A DNA stretch of 64,000 nt from Xylophilus ampelinus. Lineage in GTDB: Bacteria; Pseudomonadota; Gammaproteobacteria; Burkholderiales; Burkholderiaceae_C. The notes beneath the pieces were generated by a model. That model ran no database searches. It was not told where the DNA came from and saw nothing but the letters and a program-made list of their open reading frames with translations. Positions 21,521 through 29,358 of the stretch are shown here, one piece after another. The first letter of the stretch is position 1; every line of letters starts with the position of its first letter. Location of the stretch: assembly GCF_901875635.1 (NCBI RefSeq), contig NZ_CABFMN010000095.1, positions 62,001 through 126,000 of the forward strand, in the 5' to 3' direction. Both the position numbers and the translations under genes were made by a program.

Positions 21521-22444
21521 GTGTCCGCTGCACCTGCCGACGGCGCGGTCGGCAGCACGTCGAGCGCCGCCCGACCGATCGACAGTGCATCGAACGCCGC
21601 CCGGCCGATCGGCGTGTTCGACAGCGGCGTCGGCGGCCTGAGCGTGCTGCGGGCGCTGCAGTCCGAACTGCCGCACGAGCATTTCGTCTACTTCGCCGAC
21701 ACGGCCCATGCGCCCTACGGGGAGCGTGGCGACGCGTACGTGATCGACCGCTCGTTCGCCGTGGCCCATGGGTTGATCGACACGCACCGCATCAAAGCGC
21801 TGGTGGTGGCGTGCAACACCGCGACGGCCGCCGCGGTGCACCTGCTGCGCGCGCAGTGGCCGGCGCTCCCGGTGATCGGGCTCGAGCCTGCGCTCAAGCC
21901 CGCGGTGGCGGCCAGCCGCACGGGCCACATCGCCGTGCTGGCCACGCAGGGCACGCTGGCCAGCGACAAGTTCCGGCGCCTGCACGACACGCTGGCCGGC
22001 CAGGCCCGGTTCCGGCTCGTACCCTGCCACGGCCTGGCCGATGCCATCGAGCACGGAGACGCTATCAAAACAGGAGCGCTCTGCGCAAGCTACATGGGCG
22101 CTGCAGGCCCATTTGGCTTGCAAACCGGCGAGGTGGACACGGTGGTGCTGGGCTGCACGCACTACCCCTTCGCCGAGACACTGCTCCACGCGCAGGCGCC
22201 TGCGGGCGTGCGCTTCATCGACACCGGCGTGCCGGTCGCGCTGCACACGCGCCGGGTGCTGGCCACGCACGGCCTGCTGGCCGACGCGCCCGCGTCCGCG
22301 CCGGGCCTGACCCTGCGCAGCAGCGCCGATCTGGCGCACCTGAGAGCAGCGGCGGCGCGCTGGCTCGCGCCCTCACCGGCATCTTTGCCGAAAGTTTCCG
22401 CTTCGGCGCCACTGCCTGCAGGCGCCGCCGTCGCCGGCCCCTGA
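21521..22444 (+). CDS. murI: glutamate racemase
   Basis: About 307 residues from a GTG at 21521 (a TTG at 21506 overlapping the fumA stop is the alternative; no ATG is available). Makes D-glutamate for peptidoglycan. IGVFDSGVGGLSVLRAL and the two catalytic cysteine blocks VVACNTATAAAV and VVLGCTHYPF are present. The N-terminal 28 residues before the enzyme core contain a duplicated AARPI(D/G) unit and look non-conserved. Residues about 181-201 (AIKTGALCASYMGAAGPFGL and Q) are encoded by an in-frame copy of the dispersed ~65-bp repeat. Confidence 0.93.
   Translation: MSAAPADGAVGSTSSAARPIDSASNAARPIGVFDSGVGGLSVLRALQSELPHEHFVYFADTAHAPYGERGDAYVIDRSFAVAHGLIDTHRIKALVVACNTATAAAVHLLRAQWPALPVIGLEPALKPAVAASRTGHIAVLATQGTLASDKFRRLHDTLAGQARFRLVPCHGLADAIEHGDAIKTGALCASYMGAAGPFGLQTGEVDTVVLGCTHYPFAETLLHAQAPAGVRFIDTGVPVALHTRRVLATHGLLADAPASAPGLTLRSSADLAHLRAAAARWLAPSPASLPKVSASAPLPAGAAVAGP
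22061..22123 (+). repeat. ~65-bp repeat, copy 6, in frame inside murI
   Basis: GCTATCAAAACAGGAGCGCT through GGCGCTGCAGGCCCATTTGG and CTTGCAAA. The right end differs from copy 1 (GGCGCTGCAGGCCGATTTGG, CTTGAAAA) at only two positions. Unlike the other copies it is inside a coding gene and keeps the frame open. Confidence 0.75.
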
Positions 22445-22465
22445 ACGCGCGCCGACAATCGCCGG

Positions 22466-23242
22466 ATGCGCATCCGGCGTCTTCCCTGCCTTCTCGTCTT
22501 CGCCTTGGCGGCCCTGGCCGGCGCCGGTGCGCATGCGGCCTGCGAAAGCGGCCTGGCCGAACGCATGCACGCCAAGCTGCATCCCAAGCGCAAGCTCGAC
22601 GAATCGCTCGCGGCCTGCAAGCCATGGCCGGCCTACCCCGGACGCAGCATCGTCGTGCTGCCGCTCGTCAACGGCGCGGGCTCGGCGCATGGCAAGGTCC
22701 TCGATCTCGAAGTGCTGGTGATCCAGCGGCCCGACAACGGCAACACCGAGCGCGACACCGTGCTCGCCCGGCTCTTCCAGCCCGAGGCACTGGAGGAGGA
22801 CGTGATCCGCATCCAGGACATCCGCATCGACACCGGGCGCTACGTGCTTTCGCCCGATGCGCGTGCTTTCGGCCTGCGCGTGCGGTACAGCAGCAGCTCG
22901 CGCACCCACCCGCTGTCGAGCGAGACGCTGCGCCTGTACGTGCCCCAGGGCAGCCGGCTGCGCGAGGTGCTGGGCGAAGTGGAGGTCGAGCGCGAAGGCG
23001 GCGAGTGGGACTTGCGCTGCAACGGCCGTTTCGAACAGCTCAGGACCATGCTGTCGGTGGGCAAGGCGCGCAGCGACGGCTATGCCGACCTGTCGCTCGC
23101 GCGCAGCCTCACGCAGAGCCGCGCGCAGCTGCAGGACGACGGCGAGTGCCACGAACGCGCCCTGACACCGCACTACAGCACCGAGGTGCTGCACTACGAC
23201 GGCGAGCGCTACCGCGTGCCGAAGTCGCTGCGCACGCCCTGA
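22466..23242 (+). CDS. exported protein of unknown function
   Basis: 258 residues with an N-terminal signal peptide (LPCLLVFALAALAGAGAHAA). The mature part begins CESGLAERMHAKLHPKR and contains three or four cysteines, a basic KLHPKRKLDE stretch and a repeated strand-like middle (VVLPLVNGAGSAHGK, DLEVLVIQRPDNG). Probably periplasmic. I do not recognise the family. It starts 21 bp after murI on the same strand and the two may be cotranscribed; a convergent MFS gene follows immediately. Confidence 0.6.
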   Translation: MRIRRLPCLLVFALAALAGAGAHAACESGLAERMHAKLHPKRKLDESLAACKPWPAYPGRSIVVLPLVNGAGSAHGKVLDLEVLVIQRPDNGNTERDTVLARLFQPEALEEDVIRIQDIRIDTGRYVLSPDARAFGLRVRYSSSSRTHPLSSETLRLYVPQGSRLREVLGEVEVEREGGEWDLRCNGRFEQLRTMLSVGKARSDGYADLSLARSLTQSRAQLQDDGECHERALTPHYSTEVLHYDGERYRVPKSLRTP

Positions 23243-23243
23243 A

Positions 23244-24560
23244 TCACCGGTCGGCGCCCTGCAGCGCCGCCGCTCGGCCGCGCCGCATGTCGATCGGCGC
23301 CAGCAACGCCAGGCCGGCCACGAACAAGCCCGCCGTCGCCACGATGGCCACGCGCTGGTTGCCCCCGCTGGCCCAGGTGATCGCGCCATAGGACAGCGGC
23401 CCGACGATGCTGGCCAGGCGCGTGGCGAAGGTCCACAGGCCGAAGAATTCGGCCAGTTGCGTCGGTGGCGCGAGCACCCCGGTCATCGCACGGCCGGCGG
23501 ACTGGCTCGATCCCATCGCCAGACCGGCGATCGCCGCCGCGATCCAGAAGCCGCCCTTGGTCGTGGCGGCCGCCGCCACGACGCACACCACCACCCACGC
23601 CACCAGCGTGGCGCCGAGCGACAGGCGGTGGCCGACGCGATCCTGCACGTAGCCGAAGCCGAAGGCGCCCGCGGCCGCCGCGAGGTTGAGCACGAAGATC
23701 AGCACCATCGTCTCGTGCGGCACGAAGCCGATCACCTGTTCGGCATAGATCGCCGCCAGCGTGATCGCGACCGCCACGCCGCCCTGGTAGCAGACCGTGC
23801 AGGCCAGCAGCCACATGAAGTCGCGGTAGCGCCGCGCCTCGCGCAGGGTGTGCAGCAGTTGCCGCATGGCCCCGCCCGGGCGACCCGCCTGCGGTGCCGA
23901 ACGCTCGGGCAGCAGCGCGAAGGTCACGCAAGCCGCCAGCCCGTACATGGCCGCCGTGACGAGCATCGTGACCGGCACGAAATGCGAAGCCGGCAGCCCG
24001 CGCGCCTGCGCCCACAGCACGTAGGCCAGGCACAGCCCGAGGGTGAGCATGCCGCCCACGTAGCCGAAGGCCCAGCCCCAGCCACTCACCTTGCCCATGC
24101 CCTCGGCGGTCGCGATCTCGGGCAGGAAGGCGCCCGTCAGCGATTCACCGTATGAGTAGAAGGTGTTGGACACGATGACCAGTGCCATCGCGATCGCGAC
24201 GCCCGCGAGCGGCGCACTGCCCGCGGCGAGGCGCGGCGTGAGCGCCAGCGCGGCCGTGGCCAGCACGCAGCCCGCGGTGGCCAGCACCAGCACGCGCTTC
24301 TTCGCCGCACGACGGTCGGCCCAGGCGCCGATAGCCGGCATGGTCACCATCACGAGGGCGTAGGAGATGCTCAGGGCGAGCGTCCAGGCGAAGGTGGCCC
24401 AGGGCGCGCCCTTGGCGATGCCTCCGACGAAGTACGCAGCGAACACGGCCGTGATGACCACCGTCGTGTAGCCCGAGTTCGCGAAGTCGTACATCGCCCA
24501 GCCGAAGACTTCGCGCTTGCGCACGCCGGGCTGCAATACGGAAGAGGGAAAGAGCGCCAC
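23244..24560 (-). CDS. MFS transporter, UMF1 / Atg22-like
   Basis: 438 residues, about 12 hydrophobic segments. The N-terminal VFGWAMYDFANSGYTTVVITAVFAAYF block is the hallmark of the UMF1 (Atg22-like) branch of the major facilitator superfamily, and ADRRAAKKRVLV is the loop 2-3 motif. The C-terminal half has GYVQDRVGHRLSL. A GTG at 24560 was taken as the start; an internal ATG would drop the conserved MYDFANSGY lead-in. The transported substrate is not known (amino acid export has been proposed for relatives). Confidence 0.82.
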   Translation of the reverse strand: MALFPSSVLQPGVRKREVFGWAMYDFANSGYTTVVITAVFAAYFVGGIAKGAPWATFAWTLALSISYALVMVTMPAIGAWADRRAAKKRVLVLATAGCVLATAALALTPRLAAGSAPLAGVAIAMALVIVSNTFYSYGESLTGAFLPEIATAEGMGKVSGWGWAFGYVGGMLTLGLCLAYVLWAQARGLPASHFVPVTMLVTAAMYGLAACVTFALLPERSAPQAGRPGGAMRQLLHTLREARRYRDFMWLLACTVCYQGGVAVAITLAAIYAEQVIGFVPHETMVLIFVLNLAAAAGAFGFGYVQDRVGHRLSLGATLVAWVVVCVVAAAATTKGGFWIAAAIAGLAMGSSQSAGRAMTGVLAPPTQLAEFFGLWTFATRLASIVGPLSYGAITWASGGNQRVAIVATAGLFVAGLALLAPIDMRRGRAAALQGADR

Positions 24561-24670
24561 GCACAGGCCTTGGAGGTCGGGACGGCGCGAGCATAGCGGA
24601 GCCCGTTGCAGCGCCAACAAAGAAAATGCCCGCGAAAGCGGGCATCTCGTCGTCGCGTGCGGGGCAGCAA

Positions 24671-25309
24671 TCAGTGGAGGTGGCGCGGCCGCCGGCCGCC
24701 GCCATGTCCACCCGCGCCGGGGCCGCCTGTGCCGCCGCCGCGTGGGCGCTTGCCGATCTCGAGCGAATTCACGAGCGCATCGAAGCGGTCGCTGAACAGC
24801 TTGTCGATCTCGGCCACGACGCCGCCGAGTTCGGCGCCGTCGAAGTGGCGTTCCATGAGGTTGACCACGTCCTCGACCAGCAGGTCGCGCTGCACTTGCA
24901 TGATCGCGGCGGGATTGGGGCCGACGAAGAGCATCACGAAGTCGTCGCGTGATTCCTCTTCGGGGTCGCCGTCTTCCTCTTCGTCGAACTCGGTGTCGTA
25001 GAAGGTGACCTCGATGGCCGCGCCCTGCTCTGCCAGTTCGTTGACGCCCATGCACATCTCGTCGAGCGCCTGGCGGAAGTCCTCGTCGCCGGCGACGGTC
25101 CAGCAGATCTGCAGCATGCTGTCCTTCTGCTCGTAACGGATGCCCGGCTCCTCTTCGTAGGAACTCGTGGCGCCATCGGCCAGCGATTTGGCGCCGGCGT
25201 AGGTCCACAGCGGCTTGAGCGCTTCCTGGATCTGGTCGTAGGTGACGTCCGAGCGCAGCGGCACGTCGCCATGCACATGGATCTCGAATGGAGCGTTGTA
25301 GCGAGGCAT
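24671..25309 (-). CDS. acidic protein with Gly/His-rich tail, unknown function
   Basis: 212 residues. The N-terminal FEIHVHGDVPLRSDVTYDQI and LKPLWTYAGAKSLADGA are followed by a strongly acidic stretch (EFDEEEDGDPEEESRDD, about residues 118-134) and a C-terminal GGGTGGPGAGGHGGGRRPRHLH tail. It resembles what is annotated as DUF6806 in relatives (recollection, not checked). Single gene just 5' of the tRNA cluster on the same strand. No catalytic motif seen. Confidence 0.6.
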   Translation of the reverse strand: MPRYNAPFEIHVHGDVPLRSDVTYDQIQEALKPLWTYAGAKSLADGATSSYEEEPGIRYEQKDSMLQICWTVAGDEDFRQALDEMCMGVNELAEQGAAIEVTFYDTEFDEEEDGDPEEESRDDFVMLFVGPNPAAIMQVQRDLLVEDVVNLMERHFDGAELGGVVAEIDKLFSDRFDALVNSLEIGKRPRGGGTGGPGAGGHGGGRRPRHLH

Positions 25310-25335
25310 GAGCAGCTCCCTTGTACTCGTGGATG

Positions 25336-25428
25336 TGGTGCCCGGAACCGGGGTCGAACCGGTACGCCCCTTCACAGGAAAGCGGCGGATTTTAAGTCCG
25401 CTGTGTCTACCAATTTCACCATCCGGGC
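25336..25428 (-). tRNA. tRNA-Leu (anticodon TAA)
   Basis: Minus strand: acceptor GCCCGGA pairs with TCCGGGC, and A-CCA is encoded (TGG at 25336-25338). The anticodon arm is GCGGACTTAAAATCCGC with TAA. A long variable arm and the TTCGACCCCGGTT T-arm are present, as for class II tRNAs. Confidence 0.96.
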
Positions 25429-25517
25429 GCCGGGATTGAACGACGATAACCCAAAACAAAGCGGCCTCTTTTCACGCCGTCATCAACGCCGTTGAACAGA
25501 GGCCGCTCCGTGTCGGG

Positions 25518-25591
25518 TGGAGGCGCGAACCAGAGTCGAACTGGTCTAACCGGATTTGCAATCCGGGGCATAACCGCTTTGCTATCGCGCC
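25518..25591 (-). tRNA. tRNA-Cys (anticodon GCA)
   Basis: Minus strand: acceptor GGCGCGA with TCGCGCC, discriminator T and encoded CCA. Anticodon loop CCGGATTGCAAATCCGG gives GCA. T-arm GTTCGACTC. About 74 nt. Confidence 0.96.
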
Positions 25592-25646
25592 GTTCAGGCG
25601 GCCGGGGCACACCTGAAAAAAAGGGAAGCAGATGCTTCCCTTTCTT

Positions 25647-25664
25647 GAAAACTGGAGCGGGAAA
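25647..25664. repeat. 18-bp repeat overlapping the tRNA-Gly 3' end
   Basis: gaaaactggagcgggaaa, identical to 25748-25765. It covers the 3' acceptor end of the intact tRNA-Gly. It reflects two tandem tRNA-Gly genes before ICE entry, not two ends of one insertion. Confidence 0.8.
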
Positions 25665-25728
25665 ACGGTCTCGAACCGTCGACCTCAACCTTGGCAAGGT
25701 TGCGCTCTACCAACTGAGCTATTCCCGC
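25653..25728 (-). tRNA. tRNA-Gly (anticodon GCC)
   Basis: Minus strand: GCGGGAA pairs with TTCCCGC, T-CCA is encoded. Anticodon arm CAACCTTGCCAAGGTTG gives GCC. T-arm GGTTCGAGACC. Intact. Its 3' end faces left, away from the ICE, so this is not the copy the ICE is joined to. Confidence 0.96.
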
Positions 25729-25747
25729 ACATTTCAGACAGGCAGAA

Positions 25748-25771
25748 GAAAACTGGAGCGGGAAACGAGTC
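25748..25771 (-). repeat. ICE attachment site (distal end, att core)
   Basis: On the minus strand, GACTCGTTTCCCGCTCCA (25754-25771), the 3' end of a tRNA-Gly gene whose body is missing to the right. It differs at one of 18 positions from the ICEclc core site as I recall it (GTCTCGTTTCCCGCTCCA). Everything to the right has ICE genes. The rest of this second tRNA-Gly and the integrase should lie at the far end, outside the window. Confidence 0.8.
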
Positions 25772-26158
25772 ATGCACTAGAGCGCTAAGTCTCTGTTTCC
25801 CAATCACTTTCTCCACTGTGGTGATCAGCGAAGAACTCAATTATAGCCTTGTTTTTCGCCCTCGGCAACAAAGTTCATCCAACCACTTCCACCAGCGTCC
25901 AAGGATGATCCATCCACCCGTCGTTACGCCTGATGCGTCCAGCTGCTGAGCGGGTTCGCTATCGAACTCCAACTTGCGACGATCATGACTTGCGCTCGCT
26001 CCGCAGGCAGCGCGGGGTGGTGTCGCGTGGACTGCCTGGCACCTGGACGGCTGTAGGACACAACCGCCGGCATCGGAACACCGCAAGTACTCATCTTTAC
26101 ATCGCTGCGGCTAACTTCGCCGGAGCGCAACGCGGCGCCAGTGTAGTGGCAGCCAGCC
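25772..26158. other. ICE end, no gene seen
   Basis: 387 bp between the att core and the DUF305 gene. Lower GC than the flanks near 25800-25870. Several short open frames exist on both strands, but none has a ribosome site or recognisable protein character. Confidence 0.5.
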
Positions 26159-26659
26159 TCAACGAAGGCGTGCAGCAATCCGGTTCATCTGCTCGATCTC
26201 CGCGCGCTGGCCATCGGAAATCGCTTGGCATAGGTTGACGAGTTCCGGATCTGAGAGCTGCGCCTCGCGGCACATGAGGATCGCTCCCGAATGGTGCGGG
26301 ACCATAGACGCGATGAACTGTCGATCGCCGATTCCGGTTTGAGCACGGGTCGCGGCAAAAGAACCGAGTGTGAGAACGGCAAACAAGCCGTACAGCACGA
26401 GATTGAGCCGCCGGTTTGGAAACATGCCGGGCATTGTCGCTAGCATGAAGATGCCCATTGGCGCCCACATAGTGACCGCCATGTAGAGCATGTTGAGATT
26501 GTTTCTGAAGTCCCTGGCGCCGTCGATCATGCTGAACATTACGAAGTACATGACGACGAGGCCCAACACCATGTTCACCCAGAACTTGGCGTATGGTCGG
26601 CCGTGCTTACCCATCTGACCGGATGTGTGATGTTGATGTTCATGGGAATGTTCAGCCAT
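26159..26659 (-). CDS. DUF305 membrane protein with His-rich N-terminus
   Basis: 166 residues. N-terminal MAEHSHEHQHHTSGQMGKHG is a likely metal-binding patch. Three to four hydrophobic segments follow (FWVNMVLGLVVMYFVMFSMI, LYMAVTMWAPMGIFMLATMPG, LNLVLYGLFAVLTLGSFAAT). The C-terminal part is a DUF305 four-helix-type segment with the conserved FIASMVPHHSGAILMCREA. DUF305 proteins often travel with copper or mercury genes, so a metal role is likely but inferred. It is the first gene at the ICE distal end and is transcribed towards the att site. Confidence 0.75.
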   Translation of the reverse strand: MAEHSHEHQHHTSGQMGKHGRPYAKFWVNMVLGLVVMYFVMFSMIDGARDFRNNLNMLYMAVTMWAPMGIFMLATMPGMFPNRRLNLVLYGLFAVLTLGSFAATRAQTGIGDRQFIASMVPHHSGAILMCREAQLSDPELVNLCQAISDGQRAEIEQMNRIAARLR

Positions 26660-27109
26660 CTCCGTCTCCTATGTGCTGGGGCAACCTGGCAGGGTCACTG
26701 GTACTGCGGCAGATACTTTGTCGATATATCAGCATGTGGAGCGATGCATCACTAACCGCTGATTTCCAGTCACCAACTGGACGTAGGGGCGTCGAACGCT
26801 TCAACTCGCTGGTCTTGAACCGTCTGGATATCAGACTATACCAAATCGGTCTTGATGGGCTTTGCGCCACCTATGACGCTGGTACCGTGAGCGCCAATAT
26901 CGAGCTTGCGTCCTCATCGCTCGATGGGCCGGCAACTGATCGATTCTTGCATATCAAGCAAGACAAGGCCACCTGCGGCGGACGCCAATGGCCTCCTCCG
27001 CCTTCGCTTAGGGCATCGCCTCAAGCGTCCGTCGCAGGCCATAACGACACAACAGCCCTTGGGCAAGAAAGGAGCCGGTGATGTAGCGCACCCGAAAGGA
27101 GACGAAGAC
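26660..27109. other. 450-bp gap, no gene seen
   Basis: Upstream of both the DUF305 gene (minus) and the 27110 gene (plus), so it should hold divergent promoters. GC is lower than the ICE average. The open frames that cross it lack coding character. CCGAAAGGAG at 27092-27101 is the ribosome site for the 27110 gene. Confidence 0.5.
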
Positions 27110-27856
27110 ATGCACAAGGACATTTCAACATCAAAGGTGTTCTATCGTCCCATCGAGGCGGCCATCCGATGGGCTGGGTTGCTGCGGTATCTCCCGATGA
27201 TCCTGGCCACGATCGCGTCACCGCGTGTCCTGCCTCGGTCGCTGAACTGCCCTCGATGGAATGAGTGCCGGCTGCACTCGGAACGTATCTATGACGGCAT
27301 CCTCAACGGAGAGCTGCCCTACGGCAAGAACGGGATCACGCTCAATGATCCGAAGCTGCTCAATTCTCTGGATCTGACTGTTCGCCATGTCGATCTAAAA
27401 CGCTGGATGCGCACCCACTATCCCGAGCACCGGCCAGGATTTCTGTTCAGCCGTGGCGAACGCATGGCGCATCCTTTCATCACCATGGAAACAGGACAGG
27501 CGATCCTCGTGGAGCGGCTGGCCCTTCAGGCCGCGCTTGAACAAGCCCGACGTGAGATGCGAGAACTGCAGGAGCAGCACGACACGCTACTCAAGCAATC
27601 CTCGGTGCTGTTGGCATCCAAGCAATGCGAGATCAGCGAACGGGCGGAAACGACCTATCTCAACATCATTGGAGGGATGTTGACGCTGATGCTGAGCCAG
27701 TCGCCTTCAGGCGTGCCCTATTCCAGCTTCAAAACGCAGGAGGCCCTTGTCTCTGCATTGGTCGCCCACTACGGCGGCACCATGGGCATCACTGAGCGCA
27801 CCTTAAACGGAAAGTTCGCCAACGCTAAGAGGTACGTTCGTAGCGCAAGCGCATGA
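27110..27856 (+). CDS. ICE-conserved protein upstream of alpA, possibly regulatory
   Basis: 248 residues from an ATG with a good AAAGGAG site. The N-terminal half (PRWNECRLHSERIYDGILNG, LDLTVRHVDLKRWMRTHYPEHRPGFLFS) resembles the hypothetical proteins that precede alpA in ICEclc-type elements. Residues about 150-190 form a coiled coil (QAALEQARREMRELQEQHDTL). The C-terminus (VSALVAHYGGTMGITERTLNGKFANAKRYV) looks like a DNA-binding or oligomerisation helix pair. I do not recognise a characterised family. Codon use is less GC-biased than in the genes that follow. Confidence 0.6.
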   Translation: MHKDISTSKVFYRPIEAAIRWAGLLRYLPMILATIASPRVLPRSLNCPRWNECRLHSERIYDGILNGELPYGKNGITLNDPKLLNSLDLTVRHVDLKRWMRTHYPEHRPGFLFSRGERMAHPFITMETGQAILVERLALQAALEQARREMRELQEQHDTLLKQSSVLLASKQCEISERAETTYLNIIGGMLTLMLSQSPSGVPYSSFKTQEALVSALVAHYGGTMGITERTLNGKFANAKRYVRSASA

Positions 27857-27874
27857 GGTTATCCAGCTTGTATG

Positions 27875-27893
27875 TGCAATCGCGGAGATTGCA
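27875..27893. promoter_or_regulatory. putative operator ahead of alpA
   Basis: Inverted repeat TGCAAT-N7-ATTGCA, directly followed by another TTGCAAT (27895-27901). It lies 82-100 bp upstream of the alpA start in the only gap before the alpA-parA-shi-parB operon, where ICEclc-type elements are known to be controlled. Which protein binds is unknown. Confidence 0.45.
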
Positions 27894-27974
27894 TTTGCAA
27901 TGTCTTTCCGCAGCCAGGTCTATTGAATAGAGGTCACGCCAACAAACGCCACCGAGCGTTCAGGAGTGACCGCC

Positions 27975-28187
27975 ATGTCGCAGACCCCTGTACTCCCGCC
28001 GAACGAGCGCCGCATCCTGCGGCTCGATGAAGTCGAAGCGAAGTCCGGCTTCAAACGCGCCCACATCTACAACCTGATGAAGAAGCGCCAGTTCCCTCAG
28101 GCGCTGCGCCTGGGCGTGCGCGCTGTCGGCTGGGATTCGATCGAAATCGACCAGTGGATCGCCGAGCGCCTCAACCACCGGACCTGA
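27975..28187 (+). CDS. alpA: AlpA-family excisionase-like regulator
   Basis: 70 residues (73 from a GTG at 27966). A MerR-like winged HTH: ILRLDEVEAKSGFKRAHIYNLMKKRQFPQALRLGVRAVGWDSIEIDQWI is the AlpA / MlrA-type pattern. AGGAG at 27962-27966 places the ATG at 27975 best. First gene of the alpA-parA-shi-parB cluster, as in ICEclc. Likely a transcription regulator that also bends DNA for excision; the precise role is inference. Confidence 0.85.
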   Translation: MSQTPVLPPNERRILRLDEVEAKSGFKRAHIYNLMKKRQFPQALRLGVRAVGWDSIEIDQWIAERLNHRT

Positions 28188-28229
28188 CCCGCTCTCCCGC
28201 GGACTTCCCATTCCCAGCCGGAGAGCGCC

Positions 28230-29105
28230 ATGCAGGTCGTGTCCATCATTTCAACGAAGGGCGGCGTCGGCAAGACCACGACGGCCGCCAACCTGGGCGG
28301 GCTCGCCGCGGACGCGGGCCTGCGCGTGCTGCTGCTCGATCTCGACGTGCAGCCCACCTTGTCCTCCTACTACGAACTGACCCAGCGCGCGCCGGGCGGC
28401 ATCTATGAGCTGTTGGCCTTCAACGAGCGCGACCTTGGCCAGCTCGTGTCCCGCACGATCATCGCGGGCCTGGACCTGGTGCTGTCCAACGACCACCGGG
28501 GCGAGCTGAACACGTTGTTGCTGCATGCGCCGGATGGCCGCCTGCGGTTGCGGCATCTGCTGCCAGCACTTGCTCCCCTCTACGACCTGGTGCTGATCGA
28601 CACCCAGGGCGCGCGTTCCGTGCTGCTGGAGATGGCGGTGCTCGCCTCCGATCTCGCGCTGTCGCCCGTCACGCCGGAAATCCTCGCGGCACGCGAGCTG
28701 CGGCGCGGCACCATGCAGTTGCTCGAAGACATTGCGCCGTACCGGCACCTGGGTATCGAACCGCCGCCGCTGCACTTGCTCATCAACCGCGTCCACCCGG
28801 TGTCCGCCAACGCACGGCTGATCCAGCAGGCCCTGCGCGACCTGTTCCAGGACAGCGCCGGCATCCGCGTGCTCGCCACCGACGTGCCGGCCATAGAAGC
28901 GTATCCACGTGCCGCAACGCGCGGCCTGCCGGTGCATCGGGTCGAGCACCGCCAGCCGCCCGGCAGAGTCGCCCCTGCCGCGCTCGACACGATGCGCGCG
29001 CTCGCCAGCGAGTTGTTCCCGCAATGGCAGGACCGACTGGCTCAAGTATCCGGCCGCCCGCAGCGACCTCTTGATCCTGGGAGGCCCCATGGCGAACGCA
29101 CATGA
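28230..29105 (+). CDS. parA: ParA-family partition ATPase
   Basis: 291 residues. Deviant Walker A STKGGVGKTTTAANL at residues 8-22, Walker A' DLDVQPTLSSYY and Walker B LVLIDTQGA. These ATPases segregate plasmids or excised ICEs with ParB. CGGAGAG precedes the ATG. The 3' end overlaps the shi start by 17 bp, so translation is probably coupled. The C-terminal 25 residues beyond the fold are Pro/Arg-rich. Confidence 0.92.
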   Translation: MQVVSIISTKGGVGKTTTAANLGGLAADAGLRVLLLDLDVQPTLSSYYELTQRAPGGIYELLAFNERDLGQLVSRTIIAGLDLVLSNDHRGELNTLLLHAPDGRLRLRHLLPALAPLYDLVLIDTQGARSVLLEMAVLASDLALSPVTPEILAARELRRGTMQLLEDIAPYRHLGIEPPPLHLLINRVHPVSANARLIQQALRDLFQDSAGIRVLATDVPAIEAYPRAATRGLPVHRVEHRQPPGRVAPAALDTMRALASELFPQWQDRLAQVSGRPQRPLDPGRPHGERT

Positions 29106-29358
29106 GCTGGCCCGCGGCCACAAGCGGCTGCGCGCCCTGATCGAGTTCGCGGTCGGTGAGGGCTGGCACGTCAAGCGCACGCCGGGCGGGCACCTCAAGT
29201 TCACCAAGGCCGGCTGCGCGGCGATCTACACGAGTTCGACAGCGAGTGACCACCGGGCCGAATTGAACGCCCGTGCGCAGATCCGCCGCGCCGAGCGAGA
29301 GGCCCGCATGGCGCCGGCCGGCGGTCGTGGGGACTGCGAGGGGTGCGGCCATGGCTGA
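29089..29358 (+). CDS. shi: Shi-like small protein between parA and parB (HicA-like fold)
   Basis: 89 residues. By position it corresponds to shi of ICEclc, the gene linked with slowed growth of transfer-competent cells. The core GWHVKRTPGGHLKFTKAGCAAIY then TASDHRAELNARAQIRRA resembles the HicA/YcfA double-stranded-RNA-binding fold (Gly-x-His near the active site), which suggests an mRNA interferase-like or RNA-binding activity. No HicB partner adjoins. It overlaps both parA (17 bp) and parB (8 bp). Name by synteny only. Confidence 0.7.
   Translation: MANAHELARGHKRLRALIEFAVGEGWHVKRTPGGHLKFTKAGCAAIYTSSTASDHRAELNARAQIRRAEREARMAPAGGRGDCEGCGHG

Noticed and set aside
25653..25728. Intact tRNA-Gly as the ICE-disrupted target
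   Set aside because: Its 3' end faces left while the ICE lies to the right; the ICE touches a second, body-less 3' end at 25754-25771.
25772..27109. Integrase or excisionase expected next to the tRNA
   Set aside because: No tyrosine-recombinase motif is readable in any frame here; the integrase should lie at the opposite ICE end.
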